Positions 18,316 to 27,722 of a stretch of 64,000 nucleotides of DNA are shown in pieces. Every line of letters begins with the position of its first letter. Positions within the stretch are counted from its first letter, which is position 1. Source of the stretch: CAUZIZ01 sp965218775. GTDB lineage: Bacteria > Acidobacteriota > UBA6911 > RPQK01 > JAJDTT01. The notes below the pieces were generated by a model. That model worked only from the letters and a program-made list of their open reading frames with translations, ran no database searches and was not told where the DNA came from. A program made the translations under genes and the position numbers. Location of the stretch: positions 930,001-994,000 of the forward strand of contig CBDCLS010000004.1 of NCBI GenBank assembly GCA_965218775.1, written 5' to 3'.

Positions 18316-18834
18316 ATGAAATACCGAACCGTAGCCACCATCGCCCTGACGGGACTGCTGTTGACCGGAACTAGGGTCCTCGGCCAAGAGGGCCCAGAAC
18401 CAGGCAGCGAGGGTTTCATGAAACCTGCAGGACACCACGGCGGTCCCCCAAGAGGCCGGCGGGGACGGGGAGGGCTCTCCTCTGATCGAGTGTTGAAGAA
18501 CCGGATTGGACTCAGCGACGAACAGCTCGCTCAAGTGAATCAGCTGAGAGAGGATTTCAAAGCCACGGTGGAACCTCTCTTCGAGCAGGGACATGCACTC
18601 CGTGAGTCTCTGAGAACTGAATTGGAATCGGACGCACCGTCCGTCGAAACCGTAGGTAACCTCGTCATTTCCGGCCACGACGTGAGGAATCAGGTCCGGG
18701 CAACCCGCCAGAACTTCAGGGAATCCTTTGAAGCCATCCTTTCTGCGGAACAAGTCGAGAAGCTAAAGGGATTAAAAGAGAGAGGCCGCGGCTTCGGCAG
18801 ACGTGGGTTCCACCGCGGGCCAGGTGTCTTCTGA
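18316..18834 (+). CDS. Spy/CpxP-like periplasmic LTXXQ protein
   Basis: 172 residues. A signal peptide (VATIALTGLLLTGTRVLGQ) is followed by a Gly/Arg/His-rich linker and a helical part with two LTxxQ-like repeats (IGLSDEQLAQVNQLREDF near residue 72 and ILSAEQVEKLKGL near 150). Proteins of this fold are periplasmic chaperones or metal and envelope-stress sensors. The ATG at 18316 is chosen because GGAGG lies eight bases upstream. No sensor kinase is adjacent. Confidence 0.78.
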   Translation: MKYRTVATIALTGLLLTGTRVLGQEGPEPGSEGFMKPAGHHGGPPRGRRGRGGLSSDRVLKNRIGLSDEQLAQVNQLREDFKATVEPLFEQGHALRESLRTELESDAPSVETVGNLVISGHDVRNQVRATRQNFRESFEAILSAEQVEKLKGLKERGRGFGRRGFHRGPGVF

Positions 18835-18844
18835 TTGCGGCTAG

Positions 18845-19003
18845 TACTCTGTCAACCTGGAGATTGTGGGTTATAGACGAGTCATGGTGGTCGAGGTCAA
18901 GGCGCGCGGGCGCAGGCATAGCTTGGTCTACGTCGAGGACGCGCAACGCAGAGATCGGCCGCCAGGGCCGTTCAGAACCTACAATTTCTAGGTTGACAGG
19001 GTA
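18845..19003. repeat. 159-bp inverted-repeat element, CTAG-flanked
   Basis: The ends are 28-bp inverted repeats with four mismatches (TACTCTGTCAACCT at 18845 and its counterpart AGGTTGACAGGGTA ending at 19003). CTAG lies on both sides (18841-18844, 19004-19007) and may be a target duplication. The inside has no reading frame but carries a GC-rich core (18892-18960) with ACGCAGAGATCG that is also present in the element at 19129-19400. Confidence 0.75.
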
Positions 19004-19128
19004 CTAGAGTGGCCTTGGAGAAAACTGTCCTCGTCGTGTCGCCGTGCCAGGGAATTGCACAGCGGCACGGCGACGATGCCCGACGTCACGCCCCTCCCAC
19101 CTTTCCCGACTAGTTGCCCCCCTCCTAG

Positions 19129-19400
19129 GAGCCTGTCCGAGTAATGGTCCGGGTTGCGAGAATGGGGCTTGTGAGGCGAGATCAAGGCAGGAGGAGGAAG
19201 AAGATGCTTGGCCATCTTCGACGACGACGAACGCAGAGATCGTCCACAACCCCCATTCTCCCTTCGGGTTACAGGCGGCGTCAGCCCATCTGCTTTGTTC
19301 TGGCTCCTCGACGATGACCAAGCATCGCCTGCGTCGCCACGCCTCGCATCTGGACTAACGGCGCCTGTAACGCAATCCGGACCATTCCTCGGACAGGCTC
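19129..19400. repeat. 272-bp inverted-repeat element, CTAG-flanked
   Basis: The ends are 30-bp inverted repeats with two mismatches (GAGCCTGTCCGAG at 19129 and CTCGGACAGGCTC ending at 19400). CTAG lies on both sides (19125-19128, 19401-19404), as expected of a 4-bp YTAR target duplication. The core at 19165-19255 is closely shared, in reverse orientation, with the element at 56228-56505. No transposase is encoded, so it is MITE-like. Confidence 0.8.
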
Positions 19401-19552
19401 CTAGCCTTCGACTCCCGCTCCATTCCCTCGCCTGAAAGCGAGGGCTGTCCACCATCGAGAAGGGAGCGCTAATCCAAAAAACCTCTCTCCTCCAGGTGAA
19501 TCTTTGACTCGGATGACAGAAACTAGGTGTGCCCATTTGGAAGTAGAGAGAC

Positions 19553-21181
19553 GTGACGAAAGAGCGCCCAGTAAACCCCAACCCTTCGAGCCAAAGCCCA
19601 TTGAGTGAGGTCTGGAGCATCGCCTGGCCCACCGTGCTGACGATGACCAGCTACACTGCAATGCAGTTTATCGACAAGCTCATGGTTGGACAGGTGGGTC
19701 CTCTCGAAGTAGCCGCTCAGGGAAACGGGGGAGTCTGGGCATTCAGCCTCATCGCATTCGTCCTGGGTCTGCTCACAGTGGTCAACACCTACGTCAGCCA
19801 GAACCTGGGGGCCGGCAAACCGGAAAAAGGCACCGACTACGCCTGGGCCGCAATCTGGCTCTGTGTGGGAATCTGGCTCGTTTTCTTCCTGCCCTATTCG
19901 GCCCTGATGGGGCATGTCTTTGATCTGGTCCATGACGCCCAACTGGATCGTCTGAAACACTGGCTGGTCGGCGCCTCAGGCGCAGAACTGCTGCAAGCCA
20001 GGGCAGAGGAAGCCAGAATCTACAAGCTCATCCTGCTCGAGACCCAGTACGCCCGAATCCTGCTGGTAGGAGCGCTGATTCTGATTATCGGACGGGCCAT
20101 TCACCACTTCTTCTTCGGGTTGGGTCGCCCCAAGGTGGTCACGGTCTCTGCTCTCTGCGGAAACCTCACCAATGTCCTCGTGAACTACGTCCTCATTTTT
20201 GGAGATCAAGGGATACCTTCTCTGGGACTTCCTGGGATTCCCGGGGTGGCGCCACTGGGTCTGGTAGGAGCTGCGCTAGGCACGATTGCAGGAACCCTCG
20301 TGGAGGCCGCTCTGCCGCTCGCGGTCTTTCTGGGGTCGTCCCTGAACCAGGAGCTCGATTCGAGGGCTCGATGGCGTCCCCAGCTGGGTCCAATCAAGGA
20401 CCTGGTCAAGATCGGTTTGCCCGCGGCAGTCCAAACGGGCAATGAGATCGTCTGCTGGTCGATCTTCATGAGCCGTCTTATTGGCCTCTTTGGGACCTAT
20501 CATCAGACTGCTGGTTGGATCGCGGTGACCTACATGCACCTGAGCTTCATGCCCGCCTTCGGACTCTCCGTAGCCGTGACCTCATTGGTTGGGAAATACG
20601 TGGGTGCGGGCCAACCGGATGTGGCGATAGCCAGAGCGCGCCTGGGGGTCATCCTGGCCGTTGCTTACATGGCGGTCTGCGGCGTGTGCTTCTATCTCTT
20701 CCGTTATGAGATGGTGGAAGTATTCGTCGGGGGGCAGGATCTGAGTAGCAGGGATGCTGAACAGATCCTACAGATTGGTGCCACCTTGATGATCTGCGCC
20801 GCCCTCTTTCAGGCCTTCGATGGCTTCGGCATCATCTACACAGGCGCCCTGAGGGGTGCAGGTGACACAGTCTGGCCTGGTGTTGTCACCGTCGTCTATA
20901 GCTGGGGCTTCATCCTGGGAGGGGGATGGTTCATGGGCACCTATTTTGCCGAGCTCGAGTCGGTAGGCCCCTGGATCGCCGCTTGGGTCTACATCCTCTT
21001 CTTCGGCATGACCATGGCCTGGCGCTTCGAGTCTGGAGGCTGGCGCAACTTGAGTCTATTGGAATCGACGCGGCGCGACGCTGCCAGATTAGCTCCAATA
21101 GGCCCAGGTCTGCCCGAATCAGAGCCGGAGGCTACGGTCAGGGATATCGCTCAAGAACTGGGTGAAGGCAGGGGCACGTGA
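19553..21181 (+). CDS. MATE-family multidrug/organic-cation exporter
   Basis: 542 residues starting at GTG. About twelve membrane segments are visible. Family signatures are WPTVLTMTSYTAMQFIDKLM in helix 1 and NTYVSQNLGAGKPEKG near residue 85, with the corresponding second-half motif AVTSLVGKYVGAGQPDVA near 345. An extra hydrophilic insertion near residues 135-165 (LDRLKHWLVGASGAELLQAR) is longer than in typical MATE proteins. It exports a toxic compound by proton or sodium antiport; the substrate is unknown. Repeat-rich DNA flanks it on both sides. Confidence 0.92.
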   Translation: MTKERPVNPNPSSQSPLSEVWSIAWPTVLTMTSYTAMQFIDKLMVGQVGPLEVAAQGNGGVWAFSLIAFVLGLLTVVNTYVSQNLGAGKPEKGTDYAWAAIWLCVGIWLVFFLPYSALMGHVFDLVHDAQLDRLKHWLVGASGAELLQARAEEARIYKLILLETQYARILLVGALILIIGRAIHHFFFGLGRPKVVTVSALCGNLTNVLVNYVLIFGDQGIPSLGLPGIPGVAPLGLVGAALGTIAGTLVEAALPLAVFLGSSLNQELDSRARWRPQLGPIKDLVKIGLPAAVQTGNEIVCWSIFMSRLIGLFGTYHQTAGWIAVTYMHLSFMPAFGLSVAVTSLVGKYVGAGQPDVAIARARLGVILAVAYMAVCGVCFYLFRYEMVEVFVGGQDLSSRDAEQILQIGATLMICAALFQAFDGFGIIYTGALRGAGDTVWPGVVTVVYSWGFILGGGWFMGTYFAELESVGPWIAAWVYILFFGMTMAWRFESGGWRNLSLLESTRRDAARLAPIGPGLPESEPEATVRDIAQELGEGRGT

Positions 21182-21187
21182 AGAGTT

Positions 21188-21424
21188 AACAGTGAGCAGT
21201 GAGCAGTATCGGAAGCAGCACCGTTCACTTCAAGTTCAGGCTAGTCCTGCCCTCAGAAGCGCTGGCCCCATTCGAGAAAGAAACTTGGGTCGGGGATAGG
21301 AGAGATTCTACCGTTGTCCAGCTCTCTGCTCGGACCTTGGGCTTATATTGCTGACCAGTCCAGTCGTTCGCGGCTTCTGTTGGCTGCAGCTGTTTCCGGT
21401 ACTGCTCACTGCTCACTATTCAAG
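21188..21424. repeat. Repeat cluster: GAGCAGT arms around a dispersed core
   Basis: CAGTGAGCAGTGAGCAGT at 21191-21208 pairs with the inverted ACTGCTCACTGCTCACT near 21400-21417. Between them, at 21291-21378, lies a diverged copy of the core repeat also found at 24748-24872, 32853-32976 and 38081-38207. A segment near 21264-21290 matches, in reverse, the TTTCTCGAATGGGGCCAG tag at 47305 and 52172. No coding region is seen. Confidence 0.7.
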
Positions 21425-21431
21425 TTTCCGG

Positions 21432-22607
21432 TCAGACCCAGCGCTCAGATTCAAGGAACCGACACACGCTTTCCATTGCCGGTTCCAGCACGGATCGGTC
21501 GGCTGCGCAGCAGATTCGGAAAGAACCCTCGCCACCGTTCCCGAAGGCACAGCCAGGAGCCACGGCCACCTTGGATTCCTTGAGCAGCGAGACGGCGAAA
21601 GCGAAAGAGTCACTCATTTCCTCTACTGCGGGAAACACATAGAAGGCCCCTTCCGGTTTGATTACCGAGACGGATGGGATCGTAGCCAGCGCATCGAAGC
21701 AGAAGCTGACGCGCTCATCGAAGGCCTCTACCATGGAAGCGACCTCTTCCTCACCCTGCCTCAAGGCAATTTCGCCGGCTCGCTGCAGCATCGAAGGGGC
21801 GTGGGACACGATGAATTCGTTCAACTGCGTCGCTTTGCCTATCAGATCCCTGCGTGCCACCAGCCATCCCAATCGCCAACCCGTCATACAGTACGTCTTG
21901 GAAAAGGATTGGATAACGATGACGGGGTCTGTCCGGGAACAGATTCTCAAAATCGAAGGGGCTGGCCCATCACCGTAGTAGAGGCGCTCGTAAACCTCAT
22001 CGGCCAGCAACCACAAGCGGTGCCTCCTACAGAATTCCAGCAGCTTCCGTTGGTCTTCAGGGCTTGCTACCCACCCCAGGGGATTAGAGGGAGAGGTATA
22101 GATCAGCAGACGGGTCCTCGCCGTAACCGCGCGATCCAGGGCCTCAAAGTCGATCGCAAACCGTTTCTCTCCTCGGAGAAACGGGATCTCCTTCTGGATA
22201 CCTCCGAAGAGGCTGACAATTGCAGAGGAGTTGGGCCAGTTCGGAGTCAAAACGATCGCCTCATCACCTGGATCGATCGCACAGCGGATGCCGACATTCA
22301 ATGCCTGGACTCCGGAAGCCGAGACCAGAATCTCAGAGTCAGGATCCAGCTGGACTTGATGGAGCTCGGCACACTTATCGGACAAAGCTTCTCGCAGCCC
22401 CGGTAAGCCCGCGTTCTCGGTGTAAAAAGTGTATCCTTCTCTAATTGCCTGAGCCGCCGCATCTTTGATGTACTGCGGGGTCGGCATGTTCGATTCCCCA
22501 AACTGGAGCTTCAGAACACCTTCCATGCCAAACGCGATATCGGCAAGTTCCCGGATTCGAGAGTGTGCGACTCCTTGGAGACTAGGGGCTAACGGAGTAT
22601 TTTCCAT
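21432..22607 (-). CDS. Class I/II PLP-dependent aminotransferase
   Basis: 391 residues of fold-type I. The N-terminal segment LKLQFGESNMPTPQYIKDAA and YTFYTENAGLPGLREAL are typical. NPLGWV stands near residue 175, the LLADEVYERL aspartate near 202, and the PLP lysine is in QSFSKTYCMTGWRLGW near 235. It transfers an amino group between an amino acid and a 2-oxo acid in the cytoplasm; specificity cannot be read. It is divergent from the B3/B4 gene with about 107 bases between starts. Confidence 0.93.
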   Translation of the reverse strand: MENTPLAPSLQGVAHSRIRELADIAFGMEGVLKLQFGESNMPTPQYIKDAAAQAIREGYTFYTENAGLPGLREALSDKCAELHQVQLDPDSEILVSASGVQALNVGIRCAIDPGDEAIVLTPNWPNSSAIVSLFGGIQKEIPFLRGEKRFAIDFEALDRAVTARTRLLIYTSPSNPLGWVASPEDQRKLLEFCRRHRLWLLADEVYERLYYGDGPAPSILRICSRTDPVIVIQSFSKTYCMTGWRLGWLVARRDLIGKATQLNEFIVSHAPSMLQRAGEIALRQGEEEVASMVEAFDERVSFCFDALATIPSVSVIKPEGAFYVFPAVEEMSDSFAFAVSLLKESKVAVAPGCAFGNGGEGSFRICCAADRSVLEPAMESVCRFLESERWV

Positions 22608-22713
22608 TGTGAGGCGTTGATGGTACCACGGCCGGCGGACCGGACCTGACGACCCTCACTACCGAAACCCAGTGTCAACACCCTGAACTGCCAGGGACGC
22701 TCCCCAGGGAAAG

Positions 22714-23436
22714 ATGCAAGAGGGAATAGTGGGTCGCAGCAGCAAGCGGTCGGATGTTTTCCAGGTTTCGGATGCCTGCAGACGTCTGGGACTCAGAGCC
22801 GGCGCCATCGTTTTCAGGGGCGTCAGGATCGACACCTCCCCACCCGAGTTGAAGCGTCTCATCGATCACGAAATACAGGGGATCAGCGACCGATTCGCCA
22901 CCCCTATGGCACTTCGCTCCAGTCCTGAAATTGTCAAGCTCCACTCACTCTTCCGTGCGGTGGGAGTCAATCCTCGAAGAGTGCAGCCGGCCTGTGAAAG
23001 GCTTATCCAGATGGCGCAAAGGCGCGGGCGCCTGGCTCAGATCAACAACCTGGTTGATGCCTACAACTTGATTAGCGTGCGCTCAATATGCTCGCTGGGC
23101 GCACATGACCTGGACAAACTGGCATTACCAATCCAGCTCCGGCTGCTGCAAGGCAGCGAGGTATTCATACCCATGGGAGTTAGGGAGAGAGAGGCATGTG
23201 CGGCCGGAGAGTTTGCATACGTGGATTCGGCGGGGCGTGTGATTTGCCGCCTGGATGTAAGGCAGGCTGAGTTCAGCAAGGTCGATCCCGAATCCGACAG
23301 GGTGCTGCTGATCATCGGAGCGACCACGGCCCTCAGCATTCCTCGGCTGGAGGTCCTCTTCTCCGAAACTACGGATCTGATCACGAAATACTGCGGTGGT
23401 ACGCCCGAGATAGTCCACTTCCCGCTGGAAGACTAA
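22714..23436 (+). CDS. B3/B4 tRNA-binding-domain protein
   Basis: 240 residues. The layout matches stand-alone B3/B4 domains related to the phenylalanyl-tRNA synthetase beta subunit: NPRRVQPACERLIQMAQRRG near residue 92 and INNLVDAYNLISVRSICSLG near 112, then GSEVFIPMG and RVICRLDVRQAEFSKV. Stand-alone forms are thought to act on misacylated tRNA or amino acids, but their role is poorly known. It runs divergently from the aminotransferase and just ahead of the SGNH protein. Confidence 0.8.
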   Translation: MQEGIVGRSSKRSDVFQVSDACRRLGLRAGAIVFRGVRIDTSPPELKRLIDHEIQGISDRFATPMALRSSPEIVKLHSLFRAVGVNPRRVQPACERLIQMAQRRGRLAQINNLVDAYNLISVRSICSLGAHDLDKLALPIQLRLLQGSEVFIPMGVREREACAAGEFAYVDSAGRVICRLDVRQAEFSKVDPESDRVLLIIGATTALSIPRLEVLFSETTDLITKYCGGTPEIVHFPLED

Positions 23437-23507
23437 GTTACGGCGCGCCCTGGTTGCCAACCTAAATCTGCCGATTGAAGGACCTGAGGGAGGGGCGATC
23501 GAGAGAA

Positions 23508-24701
23508 ATGAGGCTGAGCCGTCGAGCCAAAGGCCGTATCTTCCGATTGGCGGTAATCACTCTCTTCCTTCTGCTCCTGGAGGCAGCTGGTTATCTCTTC
23601 CTCTCGATCCAGCAGAAACACCAGCCACGCCTATTTCATCTCGACATCGAAGAGTATCTGGCGAGCATCTCAGACGAAACTCTCAGGGTCTCAGCCGAGC
23701 TTGCGAGAGAGGGCAACTTCTATTCACCCAATCAACGGCTGGGCTGGATTCGCCGAAAGAATTCGGAGCTCAGCTTCCCCAACGGCACCACGATCAGCAC
23801 TGATTCGGTCGGCTCGAGAAGAATCCCAGGAGTGTCGGGTCCAGCCACCATCTCCAGTTTCGGTAACAGCTTCACCGAAGGCCTGGAGGTGGACGACGGC
23901 GAGACCTGGCAGGCCTATATCGCAAAGTCGACGGGGAAGGCGGTACTCAACTTTGGAGTTTCTGGGTATGGGCCCGATCAAGCGCTCTTGGCGCTGGAAG
24001 CCAGACTGGGCGCGGGGATCTGGACGCCGATCGTGATACTGGCCATGGTCAACGAGAACATGAACCGGATCATGAACGACTTTCGACTCTTCTATACCTA
24101 CCCGGTCGTCGACATGTTCCTTGCCTTCAAACCCATGTTCGTCGAGGAAAATGACAGCCACCAACTGATGAATTTCCGCCCCTCCGACTTGACCAATCGA
24201 GATCAGCTGCGAGCGGCGATGACGGAGGCAAGCCGCTACGACGCGTTCTACGCAGCGCGAACCGAGAAACTGTCCTTTCCTCACACGATCAATGGGCTGC
24301 GCTTCCTACTGCGACACGGCATAAGCCCAACCGTTGCCTGGCCTGGAAACTCAGAGACTGCCAAGCGGCGGATGAGCTACATCCTCTCCCGCTTCCTGCA
24401 GAATGCCCGCCGCTACGACTTCAAGCCAGTCTTTCTGCTGCTGCCAGAGAACACAGTAGAGCTTCGCCAAAGAAGGGGAAGCGATCACCCCTTCCTGAGA
24501 TCACTCCTCGAGAGCCCTGAACTGAACGGACTGATTCACATCGACGTCGTCAAGGCCCTCTCAGGAGACGGCCGGAACACCTATGTTCCGGATTTCGATT
24601 TCAACAAGTACAACCGGGAGACGCATCCCTCACCCTACGGCAACCAAGCCATCGCGGCAGTTCTGCTCCGTGACCTGGAACTAGTGAGCAATAAGCAGTG
24701 A
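23508..24701 (+). CDS. Membrane-anchored SGNH-hydrolase-like protein
   Basis: 397 residues. A single N-terminal membrane segment (LAVITLFLLLLEAAGYLFL) anchors an extracytoplasmic domain with SGNH blocks: SSFGNSFTEGLEVDDGETW (nucleophile serine near residue 118), VLNFGVSGYGPDQ near 148, MVNENMNRI near 182, and HPSPYGNQAI near the C-terminus. These enzymes remove acetyl or other acyl groups from polysaccharides or lipids. The ATG at 23508 is preferred over a TTG at 23475. No polysaccharide cluster surrounds it. Confidence 0.8.
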   Translation: MRLSRRAKGRIFRLAVITLFLLLLEAAGYLFLSIQQKHQPRLFHLDIEEYLASISDETLRVSAELAREGNFYSPNQRLGWIRRKNSELSFPNGTTISTDSVGSRRIPGVSGPATISSFGNSFTEGLEVDDGETWQAYIAKSTGKAVLNFGVSGYGPDQALLALEARLGAGIWTPIVILAMVNENMNRIMNDFRLFYTYPVVDMFLAFKPMFVEENDSHQLMNFRPSDLTNRDQLRAAMTEASRYDAFYAARTEKLSFPHTINGLRFLLRHGISPTVAWPGNSETAKRRMSYILSRFLQNARRYDFKPVFLLLPENTVELRQRRGSDHPFLRSLLESPELNGLIHIDVVKALSGDGRNTYVPDFDFNKYNRETHPSPYGNQAIAAVLLRDLELVSNKQ

Positions 24702-24872
24702 GCAGTGAGCAGTACCGAAAGGCGGCCATCAGAGGCCAGTATCACGAGCCAAGTCCGTCAGAGCCGCGAACGCCTTGACCCATTAGCAGCACGGGGCCAG
24801 GTTCCGAGGAGAGAGCGGACAACTCGTCCGGCGCTTCCCGCGCTCGCCCAATCGACCCTATGCCCGACCTGA
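24685..24872. repeat. GAGCAGT tract plus reversed copy of the dispersed core
   Basis: A TGAGCAGT-type tract at 24686-24714 overlaps the end of the SGNH gene and is followed by a minus-strand copy of the dispersed repeat at 24748-24872. The central hairpin CGGACGAGTTGTCCG (reversed here, around 24816-24830) is intact. The remaining 75 bases to the next gene show nothing. Confidence 0.75.
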
Positions 24873-24947
24873 AGCACCCACATCGGTGATCCAGAGCAGG
24901 CTGGGCAGAGCGCTAACCAATAGAAAAGCCCAGGCTAGTGCAGCGCA

Positions 24948-26018
24948 CTAGTCTTCGGGCGATAGGACCACAATCAGCTCCCCTGAGAAAACCCGTGGAG
25001 TACAGCGAATCATTACGAGTACTCCTTCCTTGGGACTGCGGACTTCCTCGAGCATCCTTCCCTCTGCGCTCCGCAGGACTCCGAGAAGATCGCCCTTGCG
25101 AACCTTGGCTCCCAGCTCCAGAGAAGTGAAGAAGAGTCCTCCCTGACTCACCTTCATCGCTACATCGACATCGCCTGAGCCGCGAAGGCGAAGGGGCTGA
25201 TAGGGATTCGGCAATCCGGCCTGCGGCAGCTCGGCAATCTCCAAAAACCTGAGAAGGTTGGCAAGCCCCTGGGTATAGCAGTCCAAATCCTGGGGCCGTG
25301 CCTGACCGCCCCCATAGCCTTCGGTATAGAGCGAAGGTATCCCCGCATCCAGGGTAGAGGTGAGCGTTCGGCCGGGCGAGACCGAGGGATGCGCCCAGAT
25401 GACCGGCGCTCCGAAAGACTCGGCGGCGGGAGTCGCGATCCTGGCCTGGTCTCCTCCGGTGACGTAGCCGCACAGAGTAAGCATATGGTAATTTCGCCCA
25501 CCGCTGTGCAAGTCAATGTAGAGGCTCGCATGTCGCATGACGCGATCGAGAAGCATTGCGGCCAATCGCTCACTGATGCTCCCCTGCGGCGACCCTGGAA
25601 ATGTCCTGGCCATGTTACGCCCGTCCCACGGGTCGGCTCGGGTACCCATCCAGAAAGCAGGAAAGGTCGCTATCGGAACCGCCACGAAGGTGCCGTGCAT
25701 GCGGGCCGGATCCAGGGAGTCAAATACTCTGAAAATGGCTTCCATTCCCTCGTATTCGTCACCGTGAATGCCCGCCGTGGCAACCAATACGCTGCCTTCG
25801 TCCGCGCCTCTTGCCGCCAAGACTGGAATCTGTAGAACCCCATCTCGGAAGTACTTTTCGATCTCATCCCTGATGCTCTGAAAGGACACCGTGTTGTGGC
25901 AGGTCAGGAAGACCTCTTCGACCATGTCCTGTGTGTCCTCGACGCTGAGGGAGAGCTGCCAGATACCCCGGGTGGAAGGGGCCAGGGTTTCGAAATGGAA
26001 TTCCTGTAGTTCACTCAT
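24948..26018 (-). CDS. Succinylglutamate desuccinylase/aspartoacylase-family metalloenzyme
   Basis: 356 residues. The zinc-binding pair is visible in TAGIHGDEYEGMEA near residue 85 and YIDLHSGGRNYHM near 170, as in the M14 carboxypeptidase-like deacylases. The C-terminal part (KVRKGDLLGVLRSAEGRMLE, then RSPKEGVLVM) is the small beta domain of this family. It hydrolyses an N-acyl amino acid or a related amide in the cytoplasm; the substrate is unknown. It is divergent from the cytochrome/WD40 gene, with an inverted repeat between them. Confidence 0.88.
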   Translation of the reverse strand: MSELQEFHFETLAPSTRGIWQLSLSVEDTQDMVEEVFLTCHNTVSFQSIRDEIEKYFRDGVLQIPVLAARGADEGSVLVATAGIHGDEYEGMEAIFRVFDSLDPARMHGTFVAVPIATFPAFWMGTRADPWDGRNMARTFPGSPQGSISERLAAMLLDRVMRHASLYIDLHSGGRNYHMLTLCGYVTGGDQARIATPAAESFGAPVIWAHPSVSPGRTLTSTLDAGIPSLYTEGYGGGQARPQDLDCYTQGLANLLRFLEIAELPQAGLPNPYQPLRLRGSGDVDVAMKVSQGGLFFTSLELGAKVRKGDLLGVLRSAEGRMLEEVRSPKEGVLVMIRCTPRVFSGELIVVLSPED

Positions 26019-26045
26019 GGGTTCACCTTAACGCAGATTCGAAGG

Positions 26046-26240
26046 TACAAGATACAAGATACAAACAAGTTCCAAATCGCAAGCACCAAACGAAGAGAAG
26101 GGGAGATCCAGGCTCAGACTTACCGAGTGTAGAGATACAAAATGGGCCGAATCACCGAAAGTTCCAAGGTACTGCCTGGTTCTCCTGATTCCTTTGAGAT
26201 TTGGTGCTTGGAATTTGTTTGTATCTTGTATCTTGTGACT
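26046..26240. repeat. Inverted repeat of CTTGTAT type
   Basis: Two arms of about 40 bases (26046-26088 and 26200-26238) are near-inverted copies, reading TTTGGTGCTTG then GTTTGTATCTTGTATCTTG on the right arm. The inside has no gene. One arm recurs at 16658-16706. It lies in the divergent promoter region between the deacylase and the cytochrome gene. Confidence 0.75.
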
Positions 26241-26313
26241 TGAATTTCTTGCCTCCAAGTTGACGCTTCCGGTCAACTTGCCTATCATCGAGACTATTCT
26301 GAAGAATTGTCCA

Positions 26314-27717
26314 ATGAGTCGAACCCTAACCCTTATTCTTCTCCTTTTGGTTTCTCCCAGCCTCCAGGCGAGCGGCTTGGAAGCGGGGGAGTCAACCGAA
26401 GCCGTCAGCTATTCTCGCCAGATCTGGCCCATCATTCAGCGCCAATGCCAGGGGTGTCACCAGCCCGCCGTGAAGCAGGGTGGCCTTGACCTGACCCACT
26501 ACGGGGGGTTCCAAGAGGGCGGCAAGAGCGGTCCCGCCTTCATCCCCGCTGACCCCGCGGGAAGCCTCGTGCTCGCATTTCTGAAAGGTGAAGGCAAGCC
26601 TCGCATGCCCCTGGGCCAACCGGCTTTGTCCGACGAACAGATCGGTTGGTTCCGATCTTGGATCTCAGCTGGAGCGAAAAACGACACACCTGAGGCGGTT
26701 GGGCAAGTGACTGCGACCGATCAACCGCCTACCTACCGTCTGCCCCCGGTAATCACTGCCCTCAGCTACTCTCCAGACGGTGGGCTGCTAGCCGTGTCTG
26801 GCTACCGGGAAGTGCTTTTACACAGGACGGATGCAAGCGGAATCGAGGCTCGGCTGGTCGGGATCTCAGACCGGATCCAATCCCTGGGGTTTTCCAGAGA
26901 CGGTCGAACCTTGATGGCGGCAGGAGGGGCACCGGCTCGTTTCGGCGAGGTCCAGTTCTGGGATGTACCCACGCGCACGCTCAAGCGATCGTTCACCTCC
27001 TGCCAGGATACGATCTTCGGTGCATCCTTGTCTCCTGATGCCTCGAAGGTCGCCTTCGGATGTCCGGACCACACGGTCCGCGTTCTCGAGGCTGCAGGCG
27101 GCAGTGAGTTACTGAAAATGGCGCACCACGAGGACTGGGTCCTGGGGACCGTGTTTGGCATCGATGGAAAACGCATCCTTTCGGTGGGACGCGATCGCGC
27201 TGCCAAGCTCGTGGATGCTTCTACCGGGTCCTTCATCGAAAACATCAACCTACTGAGGGGAAAGCTCTCGGCGGTCGCACGTCATCCCAGCCGCGACGCC
27301 GTGGTCATTGGAGGCGAAGATCGCGTCGGCTACTACTACAAAATGGATCGAGGCAGAAAGATGCTTATCGCCGACGACTCGACCCTGATTCGACAATTCG
27401 AGGTTCAGGAAGGAGAGATCTTCGCTCTCGCCTTTTCGCCCGATGGTGGGAAGATCGCCATAGCCGGGGCAGCCAACGAGGTCCCGATCTACGACTTGTC
27501 CACTGGAGACCGCTTCGCTACTTGCCAAGGAGACCACTCCGGGATCTACGCGATCGCTTTTCATCCCGACGGACAGGAGTTGGCTGCGGGTGGGTTCGAC
27601 GGACTCGTCCAGATCTACGCCACCCAGTCGGGAAAACTCATTCGAGAGTTTTCTCCGGTACCACTGGAAAAGGACCAACTCACTTCCAATCAGGAAATCG
27701 GAAAACGCTTACGGTAA
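26314..27717 (+). CDS. Exported Planctomycete-type cytochrome with WD40 propeller
   Basis: 467 residues from the ATG at 26314. A signal peptide (TLTLILLLLVSPSLQASG) is followed by a Planctomycete cytochrome C domain: RQIWPIIQRQCQGCHQPAV with the CxxCH heme site near residue 51, and RMPLGQPALSDEQIGWFRSW. Seven WD40-like blades fill the rest (ITALSYSPDGG, IQSLGFSRDGR, ALAFSPDGGKI, AIAFHPDGQEL). The DUF1549/DUF1553 gene starts five bases after its stop, so they are one operon. In this set it is probably an extracytoplasmic electron carrier or scaffold. Confidence 0.88.
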   Translation: MSRTLTLILLLLVSPSLQASGLEAGESTEAVSYSRQIWPIIQRQCQGCHQPAVKQGGLDLTHYGGFQEGGKSGPAFIPADPAGSLVLAFLKGEGKPRMPLGQPALSDEQIGWFRSWISAGAKNDTPEAVGQVTATDQPPTYRLPPVITALSYSPDGGLLAVSGYREVLLHRTDASGIEARLVGISDRIQSLGFSRDGRTLMAAGGAPARFGEVQFWDVPTRTLKRSFTSCQDTIFGASLSPDASKVAFGCPDHTVRVLEAAGGSELLKMAHHEDWVLGTVFGIDGKRILSVGRDRAAKLVDASTGSFIENINLLRGKLSAVARHPSRDAVVIGGEDRVGYYYKMDRGRKMLIADDSTLIRQFEVQEGEIFALAFSPDGGKIAIAGAANEVPIYDLSTGDRFATCQGDHSGIYAIAFHPDGQELAAGGFDGLVQIYATQSGKLIREFSPVPLEKDQLTSNQEIGKRLR

Positions 27718-27722
27718 ATGTC

